DNA of 64,000 nt from Hyaloscypha bicolor E. Lineage: Eukaryota > Ascomycota > Leotiomycetes > Helotiales > Hyaloscyphaceae. The stretch is taken from positions 165,181 through 229,180 of the forward strand of contig NW_020194541.1 of the NCBI RefSeq assembly GCF_002865645.1, read 5' to 3'. Below the pieces are notes generated by a model. It was not told where the DNA came from and did not search any database. It was given only the letters and a program-made list of their open reading frames with translations. Shown here piece after piece: positions 25,042 through 36,042 of the stretch (position 1 is its first letter; each line of letters opens with the position of its first letter). The translations under genes and the position numbers were made by a program.

Positions 25042-27535
25042 ATGGCGTACAATCCTTATGGAGGTGGGTCACGCCTCGTCCTTGGAGCTTCACTTTTATC
25101 TTCAGCTTGCTAACAAGAACAGCATCGCCGTTCGGGCGTCCTCCTGGATTTGGAGCCTTCCCAGGCCAGAGCGGTACGCCACCCGGCATGGGCCCTCCTC
25201 CAGGAATGGGTAAGCTCCCTTCTCTCCACGGTCTCGGCTCTGCTAACAAACCTAGGTCCTCCACCAGGCATGTCCGCGCCAGGTACGGCTCCTCCTCCCG
25301 GCGTACAGCAAGCCAACAGTACACAGGGCACCCGCCCCAGCGGGCTCCCAGCTAGCTTCCAAGGCCCGCCCAATATGCCCAATATCAACTTCTCGGCCCC
25401 TGTCATCAGACTCGGTACAGGCCCGTCGAAACCTCAGCCCATGGCCGCGGGTGGTAGGAGAGAGAGCCAGGATCCGATGTCTGCGAGTGGACGACCGGGA
25501 CTGGGTATGGAGAGGGGAATGGAGGCACAGAGGCAGGCGTTGAGGGAGAGCATGATGTCTTTGGTTCCGCCCACGAAGGAGGAGATTGTGCGCACCATAT
25601 TCGTTGGTGGTATTACCGAAGGATGTGGTGGCGACGACGGCATTGAGCGGTTGTTGGGCACCGCTGGACGGCTACGCAGATGGGATCGAGCTGTCGACGC
25701 AAATGGGAAGCAGTGCTCGTTTGGATTTGCGCAATATGACGATGCGGAAAGTCTTTCCACGGCTGTGGACGTTCTGAAGGATATTGAGATTCCGACCAAG
25801 AGACAGCCCCCGAGTGATGGTGTCAAGAAGGAAGACGATGATGATAAGAAGATTGAGAAGAGCAAGCTGCTGGTCTTCGTTGACGACAACTCGCTCAATT
25901 ATCTGGAGAACTGGCAGTCAAATCGAGCTGAGGATCCTTCTGTGGAGCAGGCGAGATTGGATGCTGCACGATCTGGTCTCAGGGCTGCTATCTACGAACT
26001 GTTTCACCCCCCTATGTTTGTCAAGATGGATGAGGGAAGCGAAGATGTCACAATGCAGGATGCAGAAAGGGGAGATAACGTTGAGGTTGTCAATATACCT
26101 CTAGCTGTGGATGACGAACTGGCCGATATTCCAGCTGAGATGCGAGAAACAGTTGCTCAAGAGATTGCTGCTTTCAGAGATCGCAGTAATAGGAGAGATA
26201 TGGAGCGGCTGAAGCGAGAAGAGGAAATGGAGGCTTTGGAACGACAGCGTAATGGTGCACCACGACCGTCGAGACTTGCTTCACCTGGACCGCAAATACC
26301 TAATGGACCCGCGGCTGGCACGAACAACATCCCTCTTGGACCTCGAGGCGTACCGAACGCTCCTTCAGGACCGAAATTACAGGCTTCTCAAACCGCATAT
26401 TCTACGATTCCAAGAGACTATCAGCAGGGGGTTAAGTTTGTAAATGGCAGTGGTATCAATGGAGCTGCAAGCGGAGATGTCTGGATCAATAGGGAAGAGG
26501 AAGATGACTCTGCCAGTGATGATGAACTTGAACGTCGACGAATTGCGAAGCGAGAGTCGGAGCAGGAGAAGCTATACCTGGACCAAGAACGCCGTTGGCT
26601 CAATCGGGAACGGTCTCGGACCGCTGCCGTCAACCGTGAAAAGGAACGAGAAGACGAAGATGATACCAATCTGAATGCGGAGAAAGAGAAGATGGCTCAA
26701 CGACTTGCGGACTGGGACGATGATCTTGAGTCTTCGAGGAAAACAAATGAATATTATTCTGACCGAAGCATGTGGATTCGAAATCGTGCTGTCTTCCGAG
26801 CTCGCGAGTCAGCAGCTGATGACCGGGATCGTATTGCTGAGCAGAAAGAACGACAGCGTGATCAGGCAGACAAGGAGCAAGCTCGTGGCATGGCTGATTC
26901 GTTCCTCGATCGTCAAGCGGAAGAACTTGAATCGAGAGCCAGCACTGGTCGTGCTCAGCAACCATTCAAGCTTTCACTTGGTGCAGCTGCACAGAAGGTT
27001 CAGAAAGAAAAAGCTGTCGCTCCACGCAGAACAGTTGCCGAAGTCGAAGGCCTACTTGAGGATGAAGAAGAGGCTGAGAAGACTACCAAGCGCACTCTTA
27101 TTCCTATCGAATTTGATCCTGCAACTTCTTCTGCTCATATGACCGACGAAGAAAGAGATCAAGCCGTGCATCGCCTCGCTCAGGAAATTCCCGTCGACAA
27201 GGACGGTCTCTGGGCTTGGGATGTCAAGTGGGAATTTGTGGATGATGTAGTTATCGTGGAGAAGTTGAGACCTTTCGTGGAGAAGAAGATTGTGGAGTAT
27301 CTGGGTGTCCAGGAGCAACTGTTGGTGGAGGTTGTGGAGGAGCATCTTAGGACGAGGGGCAAGCCGCAGGACTTGGTAGAGCAGTTGGAGGGGGTATGTC
27401 TACTATATCCTTGATTCCGATATGTGATGCTAACTTTTATAGGCTTTGGATGAAGAGGGTGTATCTCTGGTCAAGAAGCTTTGGCGGATGATGATTTTCT
27501 TTTCGGAAAGTGAGAAGAGGGGCCTCACTGCTTAA
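25042..27535 (+). CDS. RBM25-like RRM/PWI pre-mRNA splicing factor
   Basis: Four exons (25042-25063, 25123-25209, 25256-27393, 27443-27535), all GT...AG, give 779 aa. The tiny first exon encodes MAYNPYG. The N-terminal ~130 residues are Pro/Gly-rich (repeated PPPGMG units). An RRM at about residues 149-225 reads RTIFVGGITEG...CSFGFAQYDDAESL. A conserved block, SKLLVFVDDNSLNYLENW, is followed by an Arg/Glu-rich charged region with probable coiled coils (about 330-620). The C-terminal PWI domain spans about 665-779 (WAWDVKWEFVDDVVIVEKLR...IVEYLGVQEQLL...LVEQLEGALDEEG), completed by the last exon. This order is that of RBM25, a U1-associated splicing and poly(A)-site factor (family knowledge). 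Nuclear location is expected. Confidence 0.93.
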
Positions 27536-28347
27536 GTGGTGATCTAGTCCATAGCCAGTATCACAGCACATGCAGGGGCACCTTGGGCGTTGCGAAGATG
27601 ATTCTCTCGAAAACCAATTCTTCGATGTGTACCAAAATCAGGGAGTTCCAGGGACACAGATCATGCTTGATGGGAGGTTGGTATGCCACATAGTCTGCAT
27701 GCTACAATATCACGTCCAAGAGCATCAGCTTTCAATGTACAACATAATCACAAAAGCGCCGCTTTGATTGTCCGTCCAGTGTTGCCATATTGTATTGCTT
27801 GCTTGATCTTGTTCAACTGAACGTCATTCACCTTCTTCCCTCACCTAATTTTTTGGACGCTATGCCCTTCACCTCTTGTTTAGTCTTGTTCAACCCATTC
27901 ACTTTCACCTCCAATGCACCATTCTATCTTCTTGTCCGTCATTCATTTGCCAAAGAACTAGTGGTCATGCGCAAAATCGTACAATTCCGTCTCATTCACT
28001 TGCTCGCCATGGACGAAATCCTCTTGCTCTGTCGCTCATGGCTATAAAACAACGCCTTTGAACCCTGCTAGTGCCATAAATCTGCCCCATGACTGCCTTT
28101 TATTTACTTTAGCCTTGCCATTGACAGTGAATCAGGCAAAAATTTGATCCTTAGCGTGTGATCCGATTCCCACAATAGGGCATAAAAGAAGGTTCGTTCG
28201 ACCTCCACCATCCGACCACAATACAACCCCGTTTGCATCGTCTTCCCGTAACAATACCTTTGCCCTTCAACAAGTCTTTTGCTAAGGCAATACCTTCCTT
28301 CGACGATACCTCCAATAATCATACTCTGCCTCAATCGAACAGCAATC
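27536..28347. other. intergenic, promoter of secreted-protein gene
   Basis: An 810-bp gap between two plus-strand genes. Pyrimidine-rich segments occur from about 27.83 to 28.32 kb, as in many fungal promoters. No gene seen. Confidence 0.5.
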
Positions 28348-29269
28348 ATGCAGTTCTCCAAGGTCGTTGCCTTCGCCTTCTTGGTTGGCTCTTCCCTAGT
28401 ACGCCACCCTTCTACCCGTCCCAACCCCAATCACTTTAACTCTTTGCTGACAATAGTTGATGGCAGGTTCTTGGTTCTACCGTCCCGGAGAAGCGCGTCT
28501 TCACCAACAATGGCGTCACTTTCCGTGGTGAGGTCAATGGCCATGCTTTTGAGGAGACTGGCACTGTTCAGGTTTGTCGCACTTTCGTCGCCTTTGCGGT
28601 CGACCCTTCCTTCCTATAGCACTGCAAAGCTCTGTCTTTGAAATTTTCTCTGTTCAGTTTTCCCTTCACTTTTCTTCTTCAATTGACTATTACTAACAAG
28701 CAACCACAGGAAGTCTGGGCTACGCTCAAGGCTCGTCATCCGGAGTTTGAGCTCGATGCTACTGCTGTTGCTGAGCGCAAGGAGAAGCGTGACAAGGTTT
28801 GCACTCCCCCCCCCTTTCAATGCTGTGTCTTCTTACTAAATGCCGCAAGGTCCTTCCTCCTCTCTGCATCCCGGTTGCTGGTCAAGACTGGAACTTCGCT
28901 GAAGCCGCCGCTATCGACGATGGTATCAACTACCTCAAGGGCCTCAAGTCAACCTTGAGCATCGCAGGCAACACCTGTAGCCGCATCTCCTGCAGCTATA
29001 ACTCCGCTATTCACTGGTGCAATGACGTGAGCTCCCTCTCGCTATTCACTCCCATTTTCTCTCTTGTTTGAATTGTTGTTGATCTTTGCGCGCAGAATAA
29101 CGGCGAGGTTTCCGCTGACTCCGGCTATCTCGCTTCCTTCGCTCAGGACCTCCAGGATCATTGCCAGCACTGTATCAGTTCCGGCCATAGTTTCTTCTGC
29201 GTCGTTGGCGGTCAGGAGTTCGAGGACGATGAGCACTACAACGTCATTGTTCGCGATGCTTCTTGCTAA
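28348..29269 (+). CDS. small secreted cysteine-rich protein
   Basis: Five exons (28348-28398, 28467-28571, 28710-28796, 28850-29026, 29096-29269) give 197 aa; all introns are phase 0 with GT...AG ends. Residues 1-20 (MQFSKVVAFAFLVGSSLVLG) are a signal peptide. A dibasic KR at 26-27 (STVPEKR) could be a Kex2 site ending a short propeptide. The mature part carries eight cysteines, including NTCSRISCSYNSAIHWCN, HCQHCISSG, FFCVVGG and a terminal DASC, so four disulphides are possible. No enzymatic motif is seen. Size, secretion and cysteine content fit an effector-like or extracellular structural protein, but I do not recognise the family. Short exons joined in frame with clean splice sites make this a confident gene. 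Confidence 0.85.
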
Positions 29270-30040
29270 ACCTCTCGCCCCGCCCACACACCTTCATATC
29301 CGTCCGCTTTGGTAATGGGTTTGAGGTTGCATACACTGCTGGCGTCTGGGAGTCTTGGAGTTGCGCGGCACTGCTGAATTGGTCGAGCACACGTTCTGAC
29401 TTTTCCTTTCTTTTGGCGCGTATTTGAATTTGCTGGTTGGATTTGGAACGAGTGGTTGGAGCTATGCTCGGTCACGTACACAAGAGCTCTGGCTTGTTGC
29501 TCCGGCTTTCACAGCTGCTTGCTTGCTCTCATAACAATAAAAGTCTTCTGACATAAAATTTCCGCATTCTGTTGTGATTTTGATTGTGTGAGAAAACAAT
29601 GGACTTTGGTAGTTTGATGTTTTGGAGTGAATTACTCAGGAGACTATTAGCCAAGAAATCTAGCAGCATCTTGAAGATATTCCTTGGAGGAGGCAATTTT
29701 CTTCCACCTCACCATGCCAAGATATTTCTTGAAAGTATTACCACGGCCAAGTGCAGTTACAGAAAGCAAGACGGACTTCAAGGAGATGAAAAATTACATT
29801 GTAGTATTGAAGTCAAGGGTATCACGTGAGAAAGGGGCTGATCTCTCAACTGTAGTCTCATGCTCCAACAGTTCCTACTTCAATCTCATCACATACACAC
29901 AATTCCGAACACATGCCAGTTTGTCTGTCAATATTCTTCTGTGCCCGAATGTTCGAGATACGGAGCTATTCTTGAGAGGGAAAAACCTGTGGCTGGCCTG
30001 GGAGATGAATGCAGCCTAGCAGCCTCAATACGAAGTCTAG
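29270..30040. other. intergenic
   Basis: A 770-bp region with no recognised gene, ending at the start of the decayed Zn2Cys6 relic. Confidence 0.5.
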
Positions 30041-31169
30041 ATGGAGAAGACCAGGAAGCGAGCCTGCAAGGGTAAAGTGTGGTCCGGTTATGTGACATGC
30101 AAGTACGTTTCCCAAATCCTCAAACCACCCCCTCAATATTTAACCTGGTTCCCAAGATCAGCAAAGTCAAATGCGACAAAACCAGGCCCTTCTGTCTCCG
30201 CTGTCAAGACAGACATAACATGGGGCTATCCCGGCCCCAAACCCAGGAAGCCGGAAGTCAGGAAATTAATTCGGCGGCTGCTGTTGATTTCAGTCCCTTC
30301 CGAATTCTCAGAGCAATTACTCGGAAATCAAGAAGAATGGCAATGCTTCCAGCTTTTCCGCACCGAAGCCGTAGCAGAATTAACCGGATTCTTTGAGCAG
30401 CCTCTCTAGGGCCATCTAACCCTTCAATCCTCCCATAATAAAGTGTTTCGAGAAGCAGAGGTGGCAGCTAGTGCATCGAGGATTGCAAAGAGGGCGATGT
30501 ATTTTATGCAAGTTGCGGTTAGGCCAATGGCAGATGCACAAAAGGCTGGGTTGGATACTACGAGTGTTAAAGCTGTGGAGGATAACCCTATGCAGTCCTG
30601 GGTAAAGGCTGTGATGCCTTTTGGACGGAAGGCCTCCAACACTCAAGGTTGTTATTACCACGCCACGCAGAAGAAACATGCCGAAGAGTTGGGACGGTGG
30701 AATCGGACTTCTCAGCCTCTATAAAGCGTATCCAGCAGAAGAACAAATAAAGGTAGGTGTTGCTGCACATCTGCTTTTCGTCAATTTCATGGCGGTGGAT
30801 ATCATTCTTGCTACTTGCCTCTATACGAACAATATGTGTTTTGACCAATATCTCGAGAAGTTCAAGACCGTAGTTGAGGTCTCTAAAGGTAATTGTGGAT
30901 GCAAAGTACTCGAGACGGTTCAGCTTCTCATTCGACAGTGGGACCACGCCGTGGTTTCCCAGGCCTGCAAATGGTGCAGAGACCGCGGTGTGAGAAGGGA
31001 TGCTATTCGGCTTTTGCGGGCTGTTGCATCTCAGGAGGACGTATGGGATAGTTTGATGATTGCCGAGATTTGGGAGTGTATGATGAAGTTGGAAGAGGAA
31101 GGCGTTGAGGCGGAGCATATTCCCGAAGAATCTCGGGTTAAGCTGAAGCTGCGAAGCATATCAACATGA
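30041..31169 (+). pseudogene. decayed Zn2Cys6 transcription factor
   Basis: Pieces of one regulator can be followed along the plus strand. 30041-30102 encodes MEKTRKRACKGKVWSGYVTCK, where the first cluster cysteine reads Tyr (TAT for TGT). The rest of the Zn2Cys6 motif is KVKCDKTRPFCLRCQD at about 30168-30215, but the splice acceptor that would join it in phase is missing. A frame with EEWQCFQLFRTEAVAELTGF (about 30333-30392) is the usual start of the DUF3468-type middle region and stops at 30409. The C-terminal block at 30880-31169 includes GVRRDAIRLLRAVASQEDVW and is typical of the family's end. Stops and frame shifts separate the blocks, and the total is shorter than intact members. Some changes (CGG to TGG, TGT to TAT) are RIP-type transitions, but composition is not AT-rich. 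Confidence 0.7.
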
Positions 31170-31341
31170 CTGTTGCAATAAGGATGTTGTTGGTGGACCT
31201 TGTGGGAGGTCAAGAGGAAGAGGAAAGCATTCAGAGGGTCGCGGATGTTAATTGGTCGTTTGGAGAATGGATTTGAGGTGTTTCCAACAACCACGAATTC
31301 AACCTATGGATCAAGCAGAAGCTCTCCCCCAAAGCTCGCAT

Positions 31342-32197
31342 CAGGGTAGGGTATAGTGCAAACTGCGGTGGAATTTAAGTACACTAAACTGAGGCATCTC
31401 TCCACTAAACCAAACTACGATTATATCCTCAAAACCGCGGTTTAAACTGCAGTTTACCAGTTTCACGTGACTTTAACCGATCACACTAGCTTCAATACCA
31501 ATAATTTTCTCCAACTACTCTGACTTAGCCTCCCACCCTTTAATCTTATACCACGATTTCAAGCACTCAAAGGCCTCAATAATATCTATACCGAGCTTAT
31601 TACGCAGATCCGAAATTAGCAACTTGGCGCTAGAAAACAGACGCTCAAGGTTAGCCGACATAGCAGGAATACTCAAGATATCTAATGCCATGCGGCTAAG
31701 ATTAGGATAGCTAGTTTGCTAAGTCTTTCCCAATCACCATGCTCTTGAATCGATATTGTACGTATACTCAGCTGCGTAATGTCTCTTATTTTGATTAAGA
31801 GGAATTTAAGAGAGGCTAGAATTGGAGAAAACTTCTCTCCGGGTACCAAACCAAGAACTCGGTATATAGCTTCAAAAATTCCGGATTAAGCACTTGAATA
31901 TATTTCCACAACTACCATACCTAAAATTAAGATTTTTAATTCACTTGAAAGCCCCAGATTTGTCCATTTTAATAATAAAAGAATTATTTAATTATGTTGA
32001 GGTTTGGCTATTTTCTATTTATTATAAGTCACTTGACGTCCTTGGGTAATTTTAAGCGAGACTGCCCCTTAAACTGCCACTGCACCCACCGCGGTGTAGT
32101 ATATCCTCCACTAAACTGGACTATAGCTATATTACACCGCACTACTGCGGTGGCACCGCGGTGGCACTGGACTGAGGCCACACTATTCCCTACCCTG
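31342..32197 (-). mobile_element. non-autonomous hAT transposon (856 bp)
   Basis: Ends form a terminal inverted repeat: CAGGGTAGGGTATAGTG at 31342-31358 against the reverse complement of 32181-32197, 16 of 17 matching. It is flanked by an 8-bp target duplication, gctcgcat (31334-31341) and gctcgaat (32198-32205), 7 of 8 matching. The CAGGG end and 8-bp duplication are hAT hallmarks. Subterminal regions carry several CCGCGG-centred palindromes (near 31431, 32090, 32157), possible transposase sites. Inside is only the 3' end of a transposase gene on the minus strand. Only lightly RIP-affected. Confidence 0.85.
31515..31710 (-). pseudogene. hAT transposase C-terminal fragment
   Basis: The minus strand reads YPNLSRMALDILSIPAMSA, then NLERLFSSAKLLISDLRNKL, ending in GWEAKSE and a stop at 31515. 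This is the hAT dimerisation domain. Upstream the frame breaks after about 31710 (the preceding EHGDWERLSKLA is in another frame), and the rest of the transposase is absent, so the element cannot mobilise itself. Confidence 0.8.
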
Positions 32198-32490
32198 GCT
32201 CGAATCAGCTCGTCCCAGGCTTGGCGATATTCCACCCTGGAACGTTCCACGGAACGTTCCGGCCGGTATCGACTGGTATTAGGTAATATCGGTAATGGAA
32301 CGTTCCAAACGTTCCAAAATGGCAGGGATAGGGCGATAATAACAGGGATAGGCGAATCCACCGCTACTTCCCCTACTATGCTCCCTTCCTTACTTTTTAT
32401 CTATCCGTATAATTAATTTACCTTGAGTATATCCTCAAAATATCTTCTTTAATTAAACTAGACTATTCTCTTATACTATCCGAGATAGTA

Positions 32491-34557
32491 ATGTCTTCTG
32501 CGGACTATTCAAAGAGGACTTCCCCGATTTGGAAGCATTCTCGTTATATATTACCTAATAAAAATAAAGCTTTACTTTATTATTTATATTATTAATCAGA
32601 CTCTTTCCTACTACCATATAGTACTACTACTATAGGGAACCTTAGAAAGCATATTCTAAGGCATTATCTACTTATTATTCTTGAGTCTACTAATTCCAAG
32701 AACCAGGAGAAAGTTACTCAATAAATCCAAGGGCTTTATTATTAAGCTCAAGAACTTAGAGATATAGAGAAGTTTAATTTACAAGTTCTTAAATGGCAAA
32801 TTAATTAAAGAGTTCTTATAGAAGCCTTAATTACTCTTATTATTATATGAAACCTCTCGTATAATATAGTAGAATGGCCAGAGTTCTATATACTTTGCCA
32901 GCTCTTAAATAAAGCTTATAAAGGCATAATTCCTATATCTTACTTTACCGCTTCTATTAAGGTTAAAAAATCCTGGGTTTGGTATAAGAATACCATATAA
33001 TAAGTTCTCTAATTAGTAATCTTATATATTTATATTTCCTTAGATATTTGGACTTTCCCAAATTACTTTCTTCTTTTGGCTATTTATACCTATTTTACCT
33101 TATATGAGTTTAAGTATTAAAAGGTCCTTCTCGCTCTTAAACCAGTCTATAGCCATTTAAGAGAAAAGTAATTCTCAGTTCTCCTTCTAGTTCTGGAAGA
33201 CTATAGTATTATATAAAAGCTTGAAACTATTATAGGCAATAATACTAGAACTAATAGAACCCTTTATAAGGCAATTCAAGTATACTAGAAATAAGAGCTT
33301 AATATTAAGTAAAATATATAATAAATATAAATTTGCTATATTAGCCATATTATTAATCTTATAGTATAAGCTTTCTTATTCTCTGGATTAGTTAAAATAG
33401 AGGAACTTGAATTATATAAGTAATAGGAACAGATTTAAGAGATTAGTAATAACGAGAGAAAGAGAGTCAAGTTTAGGCTCTTAGGTTTACTTAGCAAAAT
33501 ATATAATATTATGGCTTATATTTATAAATTACCTACTTATATAACTAAATAAATAGGACTTATAAAGAGGATAATTCTAATAAATAATTATATAAAATAG
33601 AATAGCTAGTATAAAATACTTCTTATTCTTATTAAGAAAATAGAGTATATAAATAAATATTACCGGAATTATAAGAATAATCTTATAGAGGATTTCCTAT
33701 CTTATAAAGACTAGAAAAAGCTTTATATAACTAGGGACTTTCTTACTACTTTTATATAAGTAACTCTCTTTATAGAAGGAGATACTACTTCTATTAATTA
33801 TATATTCTTTATAATAGATATTTTAATTAAGTATCTTTAAGAAATAATTATAAGTTTTTTGCTTTCCTTTTTTCTTCTTGTATGAGCTTAACTAAATATA
33901 ATATAGGCTGAGTTTAAGAAGAAAAAAGATAATAAGAATAAAGAGTTCCTTATATAGCTTAATATTATATATATTATACTTAATAAGTACTATACTAGAA
34001 CTAATCTCTCTCTCTTTTATACTATAGCCTTAATTCTTAATCCAGGCTTCTATATAAGATATATTAAGGCTAATTAGCCAAAGAAATATATAACTCTAGC
34101 TCTTATAAGTATAAAGAAATTTTGGGAGTACTATAGAGATTAAATTATTCCTTTACTATTAAGTAATATTACCCCTTTCTTATATAGTAAAGAGCTATCT
34201 CAAGAGCTATTAATACTTGACTTCTTTAATCGGATTACTTAATCTTTTTACTCAGTTATACGACCTGTAAGTAAGGATAAGTATAAGAATTATAACTTCC
34301 AGGAATTATATAATATTAGTAAGTAAGAGGCCTTAGCTTAGTAAAGCCAGGATATATAAAGGGAATGCTGGCCAAGGCTCTCATTTATGGCTATTAATAT
34401 TCTCTTAATTCCTCTAATAAGTAATAAGCTAGAGAGAGTCTTTTTAGGGATATGCCATATAGTAAGCTAGAATAGAGGGCAAATAGAAGCAGAGATAATA
34501 GAGATTAGAGAGTACTTAAAGTATTAGAAAAGAACTAGGATCTTATAAACCTTCTTT
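32491..34557 (+). pseudogene. hAT transposase, destroyed by RIP
   Basis: The relic starts at ATG 32491 with MSSADYSKRTSPIWKHSRYI. A BED-type zinc finger follows (WKHSRY...GNLRKH), with zinc-binding cysteines now Tyr or stop codons. At about 34369-34557 the frame reads WPRLSFMAINILLIPLIS, then NKLERVFLGICHIVS and EAEIIEIREYLKY, the hAT dimerisation domain; two tryptophan codons there are now TAG. Between these ends the frame is broken by many TAG/TAA codons. No functional protein is possible. Confidence 0.85.
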
Positions 34558-35264
34558 GAGACTAGCTAGTTTAAAAGAGATATATATTCTTTAAGACCCT
34601 TATATAATTAGAGAACCTTCTGGATATTATCTAAATTTTCTAAATTTCCAAGCTATGACTCTTATTTAAAGGCTATCTTTTCCGCTTTAACTTCCTCTTT
34701 CCTTTATTAATATTACTACTGCTTATATAAGAACCTCTTACTTTTCTTTACTTCTCGTAATTATATTAATTATATAATAGTAATATATTAAATAATCCAG
34801 CCCCTGGTAGTAATTCCCCTATATAGCCTCTTGCTCTTGGCGGTGGTTCCTCTATATAGCCTCCTACTTCTGGTCCTGGCCCTGCAAACCCAAACTAGTA
34901 GTAAGCTTTTAATCCTTAATCCTATCTATTATATAATAGCTAATATCTTTAAAGGCTTGTTTCTTTTATTACTTTTGGTACTAGTAGTACTCCTAATCTT
35001 AGTATAAACTAGCCTTTTCCTTAAGGCTAATAGATAATAGGTATTATAGGCTAATAACTTGCTTTCTTTATATAATACCTTACCCTTTACTATATAATAA
35101 AGCTAACTAGAGTATAGTACTATAATAATTAATAATAATAAGCCCTTGCTTTTCCTGGCCAGAATATAATTATTAATCCAAATCATATTATAATTAGTTA
35201 AGTCCTTATATAGTAATAGTCCTATATTAATACTCTTCTCATTTAATAAGAAGGGGTTAATATA

Positions 35265-35531
35265 ATGGCTACTCCTTATACTATATATACTTATACGGGA
35301 CTTAATAATACTATTTTCCCTGAGTATATCCGGATTATAGATATATGGGATAGTTGCTATGGTAATTATAAGTGGCCAGATTATACTATAAGCTATTGCT
35401 GGAGAGGAAATAATAGTAGTAATAATAGTAATGGAGAGATTAGTACAGGAGGTTATAGAGGACGTAGTAGACGTGGTAGACGTAGTGGAAGTAGTAGGGG
35501 TGGCCGTACAAAGCAAGGACGAATTATATAA
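35265..35531 (+). CDS. Arg/Gly-rich open frame inside hAT element
   Basis: An 88-codon plus-strand frame from ATG 35265 survives in otherwise RIP-broken DNA. Its C-terminal half is basic and RG-rich (TGGYRGRSRRGRRSGSSRGG). It lies downstream of the transposase relic and before the right terminal repeat. It may be the remnant of a second element-encoded protein or a chance survivor. I recognise no domain. Confidence 0.25.
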   Translation: MATPYTIYTYTGLNNTIFPEYIRIIDIWDSCYGNYKWPDYTISYCWRGNNSSNNSNGEISTGGYRGRSRRGRRSGSSRGGRTKQGRII

Positions 35532-36042
35532 CGTGGTATAGTAAGAAAGACTTCTCGTAGTAGTAGAGTTACTCGCAGTAGTACTACGGCTTAATAAAGG
35601 CCTTTCTGAGATTATATAATGGTTTTTAGCCTCTCAATAGTATAATTAATGGAAGTTCTTTATAAAATAACGAGAATCTACAGGGATTAGCTCGCTTAGG
35701 AACGATTGGAACGTTCCATTACCGCCCGTTCCAGACCCCTGGAACGAATCGGCAGAAACCGATTGGTCCGGAATATCGCCAAGCCTGGCTCGTCCTAGCA
35801 GTTGACTCAACTTCCGAGACTTTGCACCCCGCCGCATTTCATCAGCAACACTCGATACTGAAGAGATTATATTTTCCAGGCACCGCAGCGCGAACTCGTC
35901 ACTGCAATTAAAAGAATGTGTACTTTCCATAAAGACTGTCTATCCTTCACAAACACTCCACTCCAAACCTTTTACATTAATTACATAACTCATCCTCCCA
36001 ACCTCGTTACTGCCACCCACTCGTTTCTTCAAAGGAACTAGC

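Larger units (their letters stand above)
32216..35787 (+). mobile_element. RIP-mutated hAT transposon (3.57 kb)
   Basis: An 18-bp perfect terminal inverted repeat, CAGGCTTGGCGATATTCC, occupies 32216-32233 and, inverted, 35770-35787. A perfect 8-bp target duplication, gctcgtcc, lies at 32208-32215 and 35788-35795. The interior from about 32.4 to 35.64 kb is strongly AT-rich with TAG/TAA-broken frames, typical of RIP, while about 180 bp at the left end and 150 bp at the right end keep normal composition. The subterminal regions carry copies of the palindrome GGAACGTTCC. The transposase relic is on the plus strand; a second Arg/Gly-rich frame lies at 35265-35531. Confidence 0.9.

Noticed and set aside
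35103..35516. Minus-strand frame rich in Ser/Thr inside the hAT element
   Set aside because: It is the complement of the Arg/Gly-rich stretch, and its Thr/Ser repeats follow from that composition.
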